The translations under genes and the position numbers were made by a program. The notes beneath the pieces were generated by a model. It was not told where the DNA came from and did no database searches. It saw only the letters and a list, made by a program, of their open reading frames with translations. 64,000 nt of DNA from Cunninghamia lanceolata (taxonomy: Eukaryota; Streptophyta; Pinopsida; Cupressales; Cupressaceae), in the NCBI GenBank assembly GCA_027924645.1, contig BSBN01000781.1, forward strand, positions 3,658,001-3,722,000. Direction: 5' to 3'. Below are positions 1 to 11,461 of the stretch, one piece after another. Every line of letters starts with the position of its first letter. Position 1 is the stretch's first letter.

Positions 1-131
1 ATGTCTTTGTTTTAATTTCTTTTCAAAATTTGTGTTTTTGGATACCCATTTGCTTGAATAATGATTCAAAACCTTCAAAGTTTCCAACCGAGATCTAAGA
101 GTATCATAATTTACTACTTTTAGTAAGTCTT
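1..131 (+). repeat. 5' LTR of chromovirus I, first part
   Basis: Bases 1-131 match 25122-25250 in the 3' LTR of the same element, so the window opens about 69 bases inside the 5' LTR. The LTR is interrupted after 131 by element A and resumes at 7491. Confidence 0.85.
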
Positions 132-1131
132 TGTTGGAATAGGTCTAGACAACTGAGAAGGGGGGGTGAATTAGTTGTTGCTCTATTCAATCTTTTTCTA
201 CTATTATTCTTCTTTCACAACTTAAAATTAAATCAATGATATAAACATTCCAAGATTAGATAATAGCATATGAGTAGAAACATGAATGACACATTTGACA
301 CCAAGATTTTGACATAGAAACCCGGTTAAGGGTTAACCCACAAAAATTAATACCTTGTTGAAAGTATTTTACAAATGGGAATGCACATGCAATCGAGCTC
401 ATTGCCCCAAACTCACTGCTCAAGTGGAGACTCACTACTTACAGAAAAGTTTACAATAGATTTACAGAGATTTTGAATTGGTAAGATGCATCTGTTAGTG
501 CTAGAGATCAGTTCCGATTAAGTGCAAAGACTGACTTTGTACACTTCATCTTTATTTTGCTCTTCTCTATATTCTGCCTTCATTCATATCCACAATTATC
601 GACTATATATACTTATCTTGAATTGCAATCACTTGCCAGTCAGCAACAACACTTAGAACTTTTTAAGCATGCTCTGCTCTATCGGTTAGATCCATACACC
701 AATATTGATGCGTACCAAAAATAACACATGTAGATCATCATACATGTCAGCCACTAACATTCTATCTCATACACAGTTCATCAAAACACTTCTACTTGGT
801 CCGCACAAGCATTAACATAAGTCTGCATGTTATTTACTGAACTGTTCTGTCATAATAGGACCCGGTATTCATATGCTCATATCTTTTGATTCCTTTATCA
901 CCAAAGGTTGAAAACTTGGATTTAGATTGTCCTAGTGTCCCTTTACACTCCTTCAGATCCGCAACACATAATGATTAACTGGAGAGATCCGCTAACTAAA
1001 ATACTAGACTCTACTATATGCTCTGTTTCAAGCTCCTAGACTTAGAGGTACTGCACTGCGGATGTGTGGAACAATCTTAGTTGCCATCAATGACAACACC
1101 TATCAATGCTAAGTAGTGTCTCTTGCCAACA
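132..1131 (-). repeat. 3' LTR of element A
   Basis: About 1,000 bp, aligned with 6388-7490. It is some 100 bp shorter because it lacks blocks present in the other LTR, for example those around 6850-6915 and 7375-7405. Near its left end lies an inverted repeat (acaactga / ttagttgt) that corresponds to the hairpin in element B. Confidence 0.88.
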
Positions 1132-1297
1132 ATCTCTCCCTTTGGCATTGATGGCAACACTTAGTGAAAAATGACTAAGTGTCTTAGAGCGACTCCCCCT
1201 TTGTCTGTGCATTCGTGCCCTTCACTTAATCTGGTGCTCCCCCTTTGCTGAATACTTCATTTTTCACTGCCCTTCACTCCCCCTTTGACATCAATGG
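1132..1297 (-). promoter_or_regulatory. Clustered polypurine tracts, element A
   Basis: On the - strand, a purine tract (AAAGGGAGAG) abuts the 3' LTR at 1132. Three more AAAGGGGGAG-type words lie at about 1193, 1235 and 1278. The last is next to a CATTGATGTCAAAGGG word that is also found in element B at 14882. The tract touching the LTR is the presumed primer for plus-strand synthesis; the others are look-alikes. Confidence 0.75.
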
Positions 1298-1380
1298 CAA
1301 AGGGTGGGATCTGCAAATCAAAATTCTCCAAGATTTCTGTATACATTGCTGCATATGTACAAGTAACCATTAAGTTCCAT

Positions 1381-4300
1381 TCACATGAACTTGAGAATGT
1401 CTGTAAAACTAGCTTTTATTTGCACAAGTTCGGAGGCCCAAGTACTCTTCATTCCATCCAAAATTGAAATGTGGCCATTTAACACAAATGAGTATGCTTC
1501 TGCCTTTGACAGATCTGATGGAACACTAGTCTGAACTGCAGTCTAAGTTTCAGATAAGGCATTATACATTGTCTCTAACTTAGGGGCAATTAATCCCCGG
1601 AGCTCACACATTCTTTTCATAATGTTGCTTTTCTCTTTGACAAGTTTCTTTATTTCCTTAGTCAAGTTAATTACTTGACATTCTTGACTTATAGGCGAAA
1701 CTGTTAGGGGATCAAAATTTTGAGAGAGATTTGACAAATTTTGTTCTTGCTCCTTTATCTTGTTCTCAATACCCTTATTAACTTTGGGCCATGATAGACA
1801 GAATTTGTACATATCACTTCCATCATTTAGAGCATTCTGAATACTCTTTATGCTAATACCAAGTATTCTTCTATCATTTCCTATCAGGTTCTTTATTTCA
1901 CAAAATTTCTTATCTAAGAATTCTTTCTGAACCTTTACCTCCGCAGACTTCTCACAGGACTCAAAATGTGAATTTACTAAACTTACAAGATTCTTTAGAT
2001 GTTCAGAGGGGAAATCATTTTGATTCTTTTGACAGGTTGGCATTAATTTCTTCAAAACTCTGATTGCAAGTCCCAGTAGCTCATTCTCCTCCATGTGGAA
2101 CTTTAACATTTTCTCTCTAGCCTTTACTTGGGTGAATGATGCTATCTTCATCAGTTGAATTGGAGAGAGAGCATCTGGATTGGCTAGGCCTTGGAGTAGT
2201 TTAGGTTCATCAAGTTTAATCACTTCTTTTCCAAGAAGACTTTTTACTACATCTGCAGTGTCTCTTGCCATTTCAAAGCCAACCTTTTGATCTCTTGATT
2301 TCTTTGTCCCTGATTTAGATGCTTCAACATTTGCACCATCTTCTTCTGCTTTATCTTTCTTTTCTTTTTCTTCCTCTATCTCTGCTTTATCCTTTTCTAT
2401 GTTCTCTTCAAGGGAACATTTTCTTGTTTGTTTATCACTTACTACCTGATCAGGAGGGCTCTATGAAACACTAACATTATCCTCTTTCTCTATTGTATTA
2501 GATGGATTGGGAGCATCTTCTGCATCAATTATTTTGTCCAACATTTCTGTATCCTCCTGATTCACTTGTTCTACTTCCGGAACTGAAGCTTTACCCAACT
2601 CAGATTGTTGCTCAATAATATTTTCTTCTTCACCATCTGGAATTTTTTTGGTGACTATGGGAAGATTGTGCTTTCTCAAGGCTTTCAAAAGAATCTCTTG
2701 AATTTCTTCAATGATTTTACTTTTTTCTCCAAGCATGAGTTTGCTTATTCTCCTCTTGCTTCTAAAGTCATCTTTGACTTCCTTGAGTATCATATCTATT
2801 TGATCAAGAGAAATTTGAGGACACAGATTTATTAGCTCATGTTCCCTGATCTCTATATCCTTGTACTTGGCATTTTATTTTCTCAACTCCAAGATATTTG
2901 CCAGACCTTGTGGTAACTCAGAAGTTATCTCAATTAGTGCCTTGTTGTAGATGTTGAGATATCTGACCGTAGCTTCCTCTAACACCCTTTTATCCATGTC
3001 ATTGTATTCATCGTAGAATTCAATCATGGGTTTTAGATTACCATCCACAGTGACTGATTTTATCACGTCTTTTAGGGAGAGTGTGGGCTTCTCAACATGT
3101 TCTTCATATTCTTCAATCTTTTGCCTTTTGCTAGTCATTTTGCTTCCGTAGGACTTTTCTTTGGTTAACTTTGCAGCTTTTGTTCCAGTGACTTTTAGTT
3201 CCTTGATTTCAATATCAGAGTCTATATCTACTTCATCTTGTCTTATGCTTTCATAGGTCTGGGAAACTTTTCTTTTCTTCCTTTTCTCACATTTTCCAGA
3301 TGATTTTCCTTCTAGTTTTGCAATTTTGGAAGGAGCAGAGGTGGTAGTAGAACTTCTAGTAGTTATTGAAGTGGAAGAGAGTTCCACCGAATCACTTGCT
3401 CGTTTCTTATCTTGTTTTTCTTTCTCATCCTTTTATGTTCTTTCTCTTAATTTCTTCACAGCTTCCTTTGTTAGGCCAAGATTTTTAGCTAGTTGCTCAA
3501 CTTCTTTCCTTTCTCTCCTATTAGTTTCAGGTTCTCTGAGCTCAGTATGCAACTTTAAACTCAGCTCCTCATAAGTTCCAAATCTTTCAACCGTTATGTC
3601 TTTGGGCTTGCTTAGCAAATGTTGAGCATACATATCCAAGATCCTTTCATCTACTTCATACCCCATGAGCATGATCCAAACAGTTTTGGGTTCCACTGCT
3701 TCCATTAAACACTGATCAATATCAACCATGAAGCATATTTCATTTTTGTATTTGTGAACAATTGAATTTGGGATTCTTTCCCTTGAGTACATTATATTCT
3801 AAAAATTCTTGAAGTAACCCCATATTGTCATTTTCTGAGCAATGAAATCACCAATGCTATGAAGATGATTTCTGATTTGAATGGCAACTAGCTCATCCTT
3901 AGTCCAGTACACACCTTTTACCCTAGGTACCTCATTCATAAAGTAAAAGAATAGACAGAGAATTAGTGTACCATACTTGAAGGTGTTCTTCTTATCCCTT
4001 TTGATCTTGTTCAAATTTTCAATCAATTGATTCTGCAATAGTTCACACAAGTCATAATCAACATTTTCTTTTAGCATCTTATATGCAGCATAAATGGTTG
4101 TTCCAGAAATAGAATTTTCTCTTCTCGAGTGGTAAATCTTGTACCCAATTACCATGGACACGAATTTGACATCTGACTCTATAATATCATTTATGGTCAT
4201 TGCTCTTCTAACAAACTTAGCTCCGGTAGCATCAGTAACTATCTGGTTTTTCACAGTGTTCAACATGGACAATCCTCTGGTTAAGTTTAAACTAGTTACA

Positions 4301-4691
4301 TTTCTGATAGCATCCCTGGTAATCTTGAACAGTTTTAACAACTAAATGAATTCATCATGTATCTGACTTAAGATGCATCAGATCCATTCATCCTCATCAA
4401 ATGTTAGAAACCCCATAAACTAAATAAAGTGTTTATCCTTTGTGCCTTATATTCACTTTTAAGTTCTTGATTTTCATCCATGAGTTGTTTCTCAAACAAA
4501 TCCACATACCTTGAATTTCCAAACTCATCTATGTTTGCATGAATGTAAACCCTAATGTCTTCTACATGTAGCACGACATATAGAACACTTGAAAAAGCAC
4601 TTAACGGATCGACTTGAATTGATTTGTGAGGATGCTTTTTAAATTTGGGTCAAGGCCTTTCGGTAATGTCAATAACATGAGGGGTAGCCAT
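1381..4691 (-). pseudogene. ORF2 of element A, unknown protein
   Basis: A degenerate frame of about 1,100 codons from an ATG at 4691 to a TGA at 1381-1383, with several stops and shifts (for example near 3795, 2874 and 2463). Reading from the N-terminus: a globular region with VEDIRVYIHANIDEFG, then a conserved block with VWIMLMGYEVDE; a Lys/Ser/Glu-rich stretch; a second conserved block with VTVDGNL, EFYDEYND and ATVRYLNIYNKA; an acidic stretch; and a coiled-coil-rich C-terminus ending with HISILDGMKSTW. I do not recognise the family. The same order and many of the same residues occur in element C (52336-55543). It takes the position where pol would be expected. Function unknown. Confidence 0.7.
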
Positions 4692-5118
4692 TTCAATAGA
4701 TTTTAGAGATTTATAGAGAGGTATCTTTTTCTTTCACAGTGTTAGGGTTGATAATTGCCAATTGAATTCGTTCTCTGCCTCAGTCTCTGGAATTGTAGCT
4801 CAAATGCTCTTCTTCTTGTTTACTTTGAATGCAAGGTGATTCAAATAAGTGATCAAGTGACCTTTTAAAGCTCCACATTACCTAATTTGCCTTTGTAATA
4901 AATGTGTTTCCCCAATTGTATCCAGTTACATTGTTTTGACAATTCTTCATGTATCAATCCGCAAGATTTCATATCAAGAACTTTTCTTCTAGAAATCCTT
5001 CCATAGGTTCTGGATCAATTTAGAGTATTTAATGTTAATGTGCTAGATTTAGACACCCACTTACTAACTGGGGGAATTTGATGTTCTATGCAGCTCCCCT
5101 TAAGCCAGAGTTTCTGAC
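4692..5118 (-). other. Spacer between ORF1 and ORF2, element A
   Basis: No open frame. It is partly conserved with 35881-36150 (D) and 55720-56184 (C), including a CACCCACTTACTRRCTRGGGG-like segment near 5055-5080 and a cttctagaaatcctt segment near 4990. Conservation outside the frames suggests an RNA or promoter role, but that is a guess. Confidence 0.5.
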
Positions 5119-6319
5119 TTAATTCCCAGAGGAATTGTCAGCACCAGATTCTAGTGCGAACTCAATGTCATTGTTTACTGTATCTTTCTTTATCCAAATC
5201 TTGTTCACTTCACTCCGTATCTCATCCACATCAATTTTATTTTTGCCTCTGTCTTGTTTCTGCTCATCTAGTTTTTTGTTTACTGGACCTTTTCTTCCAT
5301 TGTATTTACTTTTGCAGAATCTTGTAATATGACCAGATTTATTGCAGTCAAAGCATACAACATTTCTTTTCTTATAAACCTGATTTTCTCTTGATTTGCA
5401 CTGATTAGCCATATGTCCAAACCCATTGCAAACAAAGCAGTAACCATTGAAAGAATTGCTAATTCTTCTATTATTGGGATTATTCATTGTCATACTTTTG
5501 CATTCATTTGATCTATGACCATACCTATTACACTTGAAGCATTTACTAGAGAAGGATGGACCATTTTGATTTACTCTGTTTCTACACTGAGTAGCTCTAT
5601 GACCAAATTTGTTGCAGTTGAAATAATTTCCATTGAACGATGGATATCTTTGAGCATTTGGCTATCTTATCGAAGGTTTTCTAGGTTTGTTTCTCCCATT
5701 CTTAGGTTAAAAAATTCTCTGTCCAGATCCAGAGCTTTCACCTTTCTCATACCTACAATTATGCTAATCAACATCCTTTTTTTGCCCTTCAATGAGTGCT
5801 TCAAGTTTAGCTGAGCTTATCTTGAACTTCTCCTTATACTCATTTGCAATTTCTAGGTCATGTCTGAGTGAGATAATCTGTCTCTCAAGTTCTCTTTCAT
5901 TGGCTCTGCTTTCTTGTAGATTAGATTCTAGAAGGCCAGCTATCGCATCCAATTTGCAACATTCTTTAGAACTCTTTTAGATTTTGATTTAACTCTTCTT
6001 CAGCTTTCTTCTTATCTTCAATTTCCTTGGTTAGTCTCATCACCCCAGTTTCCATCTCATGTTTTAGAATAGTAACTTCTTTAGCTAACTTTTCACATTC
6101 CTTTGTCTTCTCATCCAAGGCCTTATCTTCATAAGGTTTTCTTAGTTGAAGAGATTACTCCTTTCCCTTTGCATTGGATTTGCTCAATTTTTCTTTTAAA
6201 ATTTCAATGAAGTCTTCAACCTTTTTGAGATTGTCTTGCAGCTCTTGAACTTCTATATTGGACTGCTCAAGATCATCTAGGGCGAGATTAAGTTGCCCTT
6301 GAAGGTCATATTCATCCAT
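5119..6319 (-). pseudogene. ORF1 of element A: coiled coil plus four CCHC knuckles
   Basis: About 400 codons from an ATG at 6319 to a stop at 5119. The N-terminal half has long Leu/Glu/Lys heptads (LALDDLEQSNIEVQELQ, then LERQIISLRHDLEI), predicting a coiled coil. The C-terminal half has four zinc knuckles of the form C-x2-C-x4-H-x4-C: NCNKFGHRATQC (about 5585-5620), KCNRYGHRSNEC (about 5505-5545), VCNGFGHMANQC (about 5408-5445) and DCNKSGHITRFC (about 5315-5350). It has the nucleic-acid-binding half of a Gag but no recognisable UBN2/Retrotrans_gag capsid domain. A few stops are present (near 6160, 5980, 5710). Equivalent to 56185-57366 in C. Confidence 0.78.
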
Positions 6320-6371
6320 TCTATTGTCTTCCTATATCTTCCTTAAGCTGTTAAACTTTTTCAAAGGAACT

Positions 6372-6385
6372 TAGCTCTAAAAACA
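6372..6385 (-). promoter_or_regulatory. Degenerate primer binding site, element A
   Basis: On the - strand the bases just inside the 5' LTR should read TGGTATCAGAGC, as in C and D. Here the TAGAGC end is kept, but the TGGTATC part has mutated. This supports the - orientation and shows decay. Confidence 0.55.
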
Positions 6386-6387
6386 TT

Positions 6388-7490
6388 TGTTGGAATAGGT
6401 CTGGACAACTAAGAAGGGGGTGAATCAGTTGTTTCTCTATTCAATCTTTTTCTACTGTTATTCTTCTTTCACAACTTAAAATTAAATCAATGATATAAAC
6501 ATTCCAGCATTAGACAATAACATATAAGTAGAAACATGAATGACACATTTGACACCAAGATTTTGACGTGGAAACCTGGTTAAGGGAAAAACCATGGTGG
6601 GGGTTAACCCACAAAAATTAATACCCCGTTAAAAGTATTTTACACATGGGAATGCACATGCATTCAGGCTCACTGCCCCAAGCTCACTGCTTAAGTGGAG
6701 GCTCACTACCTATAGAAAATTTTACAAGAGATTTACAGAGATTTTGAACTCGTAAGATGCATCTGCCAGTGCTAGAGATCAGTTTCGGTTAAGTGCAAAG
6801 ATTGACTTTGTACACTTCATCTTTATTTTGCTCTTCTCTCTATTCTGCCTTTAGTTGGATATTAGATTTCCGCTCCTTTCACTTTTTCTCCATAATTGTA
6901 ACACACACACAAAATATCCACAATCATCAGCTATATATACTTATCTTGAATTGCAATCACTTGCCAATTGGCAACAACACTTAGAACTTTTTAAGCATGC
7001 TCTACTCTGTCGGTTAGATCCATACACCAATATTGATGCGTACCAAAAATAACACATGTAGATCATCATACATGTCAGCCACTAACATTCTATCTCATAC
7101 ACAGTTCATTAAAACACTTCTATTTGGTCCGCAAAAGGATTAACATAAGTCTGCCTATTCTTCACTGAATTGTTCTATCTTAATAGGACCCGGTATTCAG
7201 ATGCTCATATCTTTTGATTCCTTTATCACCGGATGCTGAAAAATTGGATTTAGATTGTCCTGGTGTCCCTTTACACTCCTTCAGATCCGCAACACATAAT
7301 TATTAACTGGAGAGATCCGCTGACCAAAATATTGGACTTTGCTATATGCTCTATTTTAGGCTCCCAGACATAGATATATTATCATTCTGACTTTTGGTAT
7401 GATTAGATACTGCACTGCAGATGTGTGGAACAATATTAGTTGCCATCAATGACAACACCTATCAATGCTAACTAGTGTCTCTTGCCAACA
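6388..7490 (-). repeat. 5' LTR of element A
   Basis: 1,103 bp, TG...CA ends. It contains a TATATATA box at 6932-6939 that would serve transcription on the - strand. Its inner end carries the ACAACTGA/TTAGTTGT inverted repeat, which would pair in RNA with one G-U wobble. Confidence 0.88.
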
Positions 7491-8152
7491 TCTATATCAT
7501 AGAAGCGGTTAAGCCTAAATTTTTTTTGAAAGCTTCAGAATAGTCAAATAAGCATTCTTAGTAAATTTCAGCTCAAGATCATGTTTGGATTTCAAGATAT
7601 TAAAGTTTCAATTTCATGAGGTCCCCTAAAAGGTTCCAAAATCATATATGAGGCACTAAAAAGTCCCATAATACCATGAAAAGTTTACATAAATCTATTT
7701 ATGGATTTCTGGCATGATAGTTCACTTCACAAGCTTTTTGGTGCTTCAAACGGTTCATCAATCAGACACCTGAATCAAAAGTTATACTTCCCAAAAGTTG
7801 ACCTATTTTTGGAGGGAGTTGTAAATTTCAAAATTTAGCTAGAGGCCACCAAAAAGGGCTATTTATGACTATTTTTGGGAACCTTGGGCAGTAGTAGAGA
7901 TAAGGGGGAAAGTGTAGAGTCAAGAAAAGGTGGGAAAATAAAAACCCTAGCAGATTTGGGGGTTACAGAAGGCAGAAGGTTCTAGAGTTTGGAGATAGGA
8001 AGCTGTAATGTGTTGCACCCTGTGGAGGATTCATCCTCTAATTGTATTTGAGATTCTATAATGTAATGAGTTGTCCAAATCAATAAAATAATATGCTATT
8101 TTCTATGTGTAATTTTTATTGTTGTGTGTTTTGAGATTTACCCCCTTCATCA
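7491..8152 (+). repeat. 5' LTR of chromovirus I, second part
   Basis: This continues the LTR after element A and aligns with 25246-25653, then with the ends of the LTRs of element V. It ends in CATCA at 8152, directly before the primer site. An AATAAA-type signal lies near 8082-8090 and the pyrimidine-rich end is shared with 37266 and 42153. Confidence 0.85.
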
Positions 8153-8154
8153 AG

Positions 8155-8166
8155 TGGTATCAGAGC
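8155..8166 (+). promoter_or_regulatory. Primer binding site, chromovirus I
   Basis: TGGTATCAGAGC starts three bases after the LTR end. This is the usual plant site complementary to the 3' end of initiator tRNA-Met. The same word follows the LTRs at 37269 and 42156. Confidence 0.9.
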
Positions 8167-8253
8167 AAGGGTTCCTGAGTGTGTAGACAGATCATCGACC
8201 GTGAGACAGTTTGCACCAGGACCTGAGGTTGTGGGTTTGTTGCAGAAATCAAA

Positions 8254-9144
8254 ATGTCTCCACGAAGAAATTGTGTTGGGAGAAATGCTTTGATAGAAGA
8301 GGGTTTTAGATCCCTGCAAAGGCAAATCAATGCATTGCAAGAGGAGTTGTGAAGAGGGTTTGAGCTGAGAACAAGAGAAGAAAGCGAGGATGAAGCTGAA
8401 GAAGAGCTATCTGAGGAAGAACAAGAAGATGTAGGAGATCCTGTAGAAGTTAGGTTGTTGAGGGCCATTTCAAAGATTAGAAAGAGGCCTAGGATCGAAG
8501 TTTCTACCTTTTATGGAGATTTGGATCCAAAAAATCTTATTGATTGGATCAATGATATGGAAGAATATTTTGAGTACAAAGATATGGAGGATCCAGAACG
8601 GGTCAAGTTTGCAAAAACAAAGTTGAAGGGCCATGCGAGTATTTGGTGGAAGGAGGTCCAGTTAGAAAGAAATAGAAGAGGAAAAGGAAAGATTACTAGA
8701 TGGGATCGGATGGTGGAAAAATTAAAGAAGCAGTTCATTCCTATGGACTATGAGTTGGAGTTGCTGAAGAAGTTGCAAGGATTGAAGCAAGGCACCAAGT
8801 CTGTTAAGGAGTATACAGAAGATTTTTATTAGATTACTATTAGGACATGCCATGCAGAGGTCAGCAAGGAGAAGATAACCTATTACATTAATGGGTTAAG
8901 GCCAAGTATTCAAGAGGATTTGAGCCTGGTCAGAATGACCACCATAGAATATGCATACTAGTTTTCCTTGAAGATGGAAGAGGAGCAGAATAAAAGATTC
9001 GAAAGAAAGCAAAGAGGAAGAGGTCAAGGCAAAAGGACTGGTGGAAGATCCTATGGAGGCCGAAATGATGATCAAAAGAAAAGTGAAGAATTTGGCACCA
9101 ACCTAAATCAGAGAGGAGATAATGCCTACTTCCCTTGTGACCAG
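8254..9144 (+). pseudogene. Gag, N-terminal part (chromovirus I)
   Basis: Capsid-type Gag of the retrotransposon. The ATG at 8254 opens with MSPRRN, equivalent to MPPRRN at 42255 in copy V-b. An acidic stretch is followed by the Retrotrans_gag core with LIDWINDMEEYF and the WWKEVQLERNRR segment, then a basic Arg/Gly-rich tail. In-frame stops are present at the codons near 8350 (TGA), 8830 (TAG) and 8960 (TAG). The frame is cut at 9144 by copia element B; its zinc knuckle is found 12 kb downstream, at about 21.5 kb. About 13 bases expected from the V copies are missing across the insertion point. Confidence 0.85.
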
Positions 9145-10510
9145 TGTTGCAAATATGTGCCTAATCAGTGTTGTCATTGATGTCAACATATCCCTGTTGC
9201 CATTGGTGTCAACTGTATCCTATTTTTTTGTATGTTTAGAAGACTATAATGTTGAGGATATTGAGAAAATTAATGAAGATCAATGTATGCGGACCATATG
9301 GCTATGTAGAGGATTGTCTGAAGTAGCTCTAGTTAAGTTTTGAGAGGTCCGCATGAAGATTTGAAGAAGATATAGCCATCTGAATTGAAATAGGTTTTGT
9401 TGTGTTTAGAAGAGATAGAGTGACAGTAAATTGGTCTGGATTGCTCCGTATTCAACTATTATGATCTGCAATTCTAGAGACATGTTTGGGAAGTCAGTGT
9501 GTATCATCAACTCAAGTGGTTCGTGGTTTGGAGGTCCGCAAGCAATCTTTCTAGTGTGACAGTCATGGCAAACAATGTTCTTGAGGTTCCAGAAGAAGAT
9601 GCAAATGATTTTGATGATTTAGAGGAGTGCGGATGTCTTTGTTGAATTCAATGTGCTTGTGGAGGTCTCTAGATCGTGCGCCTGCTGTGTTGGAGGTCCA
9701 TATTGAAGATTGAGCTTGTTGTTGAAGATTTCTTCCTTGGTGTTACTGTTCTTCCTAGTCTTGGCCGACTGCATGATTCAAGCATGTTGCAGATAATCTA
9801 AGAGCAATTCTATGGAGCGTGGCATATTGATTAAGGAAGATTTGAGTCCCAGTTATGTTTGGCCGACATCCTAGTGATTCACATTAAGTCAGATGCTTGT
9901 AGTGCCGACCTTGATGTTTATTCCAAGTTGATGAAACATATAAAGGCATGTAGTTGAGTCGTGGAAAATTATCCTTGTGCGAAATAATAAAATCCTAGGA
10001 AAGGATCAGAGGAAGAGCAGAGAAGAGGAGGAGCAGAGGAACAAGAATAGTAAAGGATAAAGTGATAGTAAAGAAGTATTTAAGAGAAGAGCATAAGTTT
10101 TGTGAGCATTTAATGAGAATGAACCAGGCATGTTGAAGATGTTATTTCTCAGTTAAATCTTTTCTGTACTAAACATAAATTTCTGTAGGTAGTGAGTCTC
10201 TTTGAGCAATGAACTCTGGGCAGTGCACCTGAAGGCAAATGCCTTCCCATTTCTTTCAAGTACTTTTAACAGGGTACAAATCTTGTGGGTTAACCCCCAC
10301 TGTGGTTTTCCCTTAATCAGGTTTCCACATTAAAAATCTTGGTGTCAAGTGTGTTCATTGTGTTTCTGCTCATGTGTTATTGATTCATTCTTTAATGTTT
10401 ATATCATTAATCTGTTTGTAAGTTGTGAAAGAAGATTAAAATAAGAAAAGGTTAAATTTGTGGGACAACTGATTCACCCCCCTCCTCAGTTGTCTGGCCT
10501 AATTCCAACA
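9145..10510 (+). repeat. 5' LTR of element B
   Basis: 1,366 bp, from TGTTGC to CCAACA. The first 210 bases match 15053-15354. The outer end has GTTGTCATTGATGTCAAC, a near-palindromic word also seen in modified form in the A and C LTRs. The inner end carries a 9-bp hairpin (10464-10472 with 10486-10494). Confidence 0.9.
10464..10494 (+). other. U5 hairpin beside the primer site, element B
   Basis: GACAACTGA at 10464-10472 pairs perfectly with TCAGTTGTC at 10486-10494 around a 13-base C-rich loop (TTCACCCCCCTCC). The hairpin lies 16 bases before the LTR end. Equivalents occur in A, C and D. Confidence 0.75.
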
Positions 10511-10512
10511 AT

Positions 10513-10523
10513 TGGTATCAGAG
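10513..10523 (+). promoter_or_regulatory. Primer binding site, element B
   Basis: TGGTATCAGAG starts two bases after the LTR end. It is of the initiator tRNA-Met type usual for copia elements. Confidence 0.9.
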
Positions 10524-10566
10524 TCAGTTCCTCTAAAAGAAGCTTGACTACTTGAGGAGATCCAAG

Positions 10567-11461
10567 ATGTCGACTTACAAGAGGGAAAGTCTAAAATTTG
10601 ATGGAACAAATTACTCACTTTGGAAGGTGCACATGCAATGTCATTTGGAATGTATGGGTGATGTCTTTTGGTCGATAACTAAGAATGAACTCGTACAAGA
10701 TTCCAAAGAATGGTCCTACAACTCTTGACAAACTTAAGGATGTTGAATACAATATTCAAGCTAAAGAAGCATTCTTGAGTGCCCTGAATGATACAGAAAT
10801 GACAAATGTCCTAGAATTCAAAACTGCTCATGAAATCTGGAATAAGTTGGAAACTCTATATGAAGGTGATAAACATGTCAAATGTGCCAAGCTACAGAGC
10901 CTGAAGGGTAAATATGAAAGGTTGCTAATGAGTGAAGATGAAAACATTACTTCCTACATGCAGAAGATAAATGAACTTGTGACTGGTATTAGGAGTGCTG
11001 GTGAAGTATTGGATGAATCAGAGATTGTTGCCAAAGTGCTCAGATCCTTACCTCTGGCATATAGGCATAAAGTTGCTTCCATTGAAGAAATCAGAACCAT
11101 GCCAACTGTTACAAGGGATCAGTTGGTTGGTAATCTTTCAGCATTTGAAATGAGTGAGTTTGGTGATTCTCTTCCTAAGTCTAAATCTGCATTTAAGGCC
11201 AGTATTCATGGAAAACAAAAATATGATCCAGGTGAAAGCTCTTCAAGAAGATCAAGCAGATTTGATAGGATAAGGAAGTATATTGAAGATGATGAGTTCG
11301 ATGAACTTGAAGCCCTTTTTGCCAAAAGATTGCCAAGAGGGTTCAGTAAGTATGAAGGAAAGTTGCCATTCAAATGTTTTTCTTGTAATAAGATTGGTCA
11401 TTTTGCCTCAAGATGTCCGGAGAGGGGTTCTAGGCCAAACCCTAATAGACCTAGAGTTTAG
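10567..11461 (+). pseudogene. Copia Gag (UBN2 type), element B
   Basis: Structural Gag of the copia element. The ATG at 10567 opens with the typical LKFDGTNYSLWK motif. A one-base shift near 10683-10690 moves reading to the frame that starts at 10685. This then runs cleanly through the UBN2-type core (AHEIWNKLETLYEG, then YMQKINELV) to the zinc knuckle CFSCNKIGHFASRC at about 11379-11420. The stop is at 11459-11461, with pol following in another frame after a further stop. Apart from the one shift the copy is well preserved. Confidence 0.88.

Larger units (their letters stand above)
132..7490 (-). mobile_element. Element A: copia-type LTR element without pol
   Basis: LTRs at 132-1131 and 6388-7490 begin TGTTGG and end CCAACA. 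The internal part (1132-6387) reads on the - strand and holds two long degenerate open frames, ORF1 (coiled coil plus zinc knuckles) and ORF2 (unknown), with no recognisable protease, integrase, RT or RNase H. It sits in the chromovirus I LTR: the uninterrupted site is visible at 25240-25260. The flanks are GTCTT and TCTAT, so the target duplication is imperfect, one base apparently lost on the left. Closely related to elements C and D. Confidence 0.88.

Noticed and set aside
1285..1467. 60-codon frame on the + strand
   Set aside because: Antisense to the C-terminus of ORF2 in element A, which is homologous to element C in the - strand frame.
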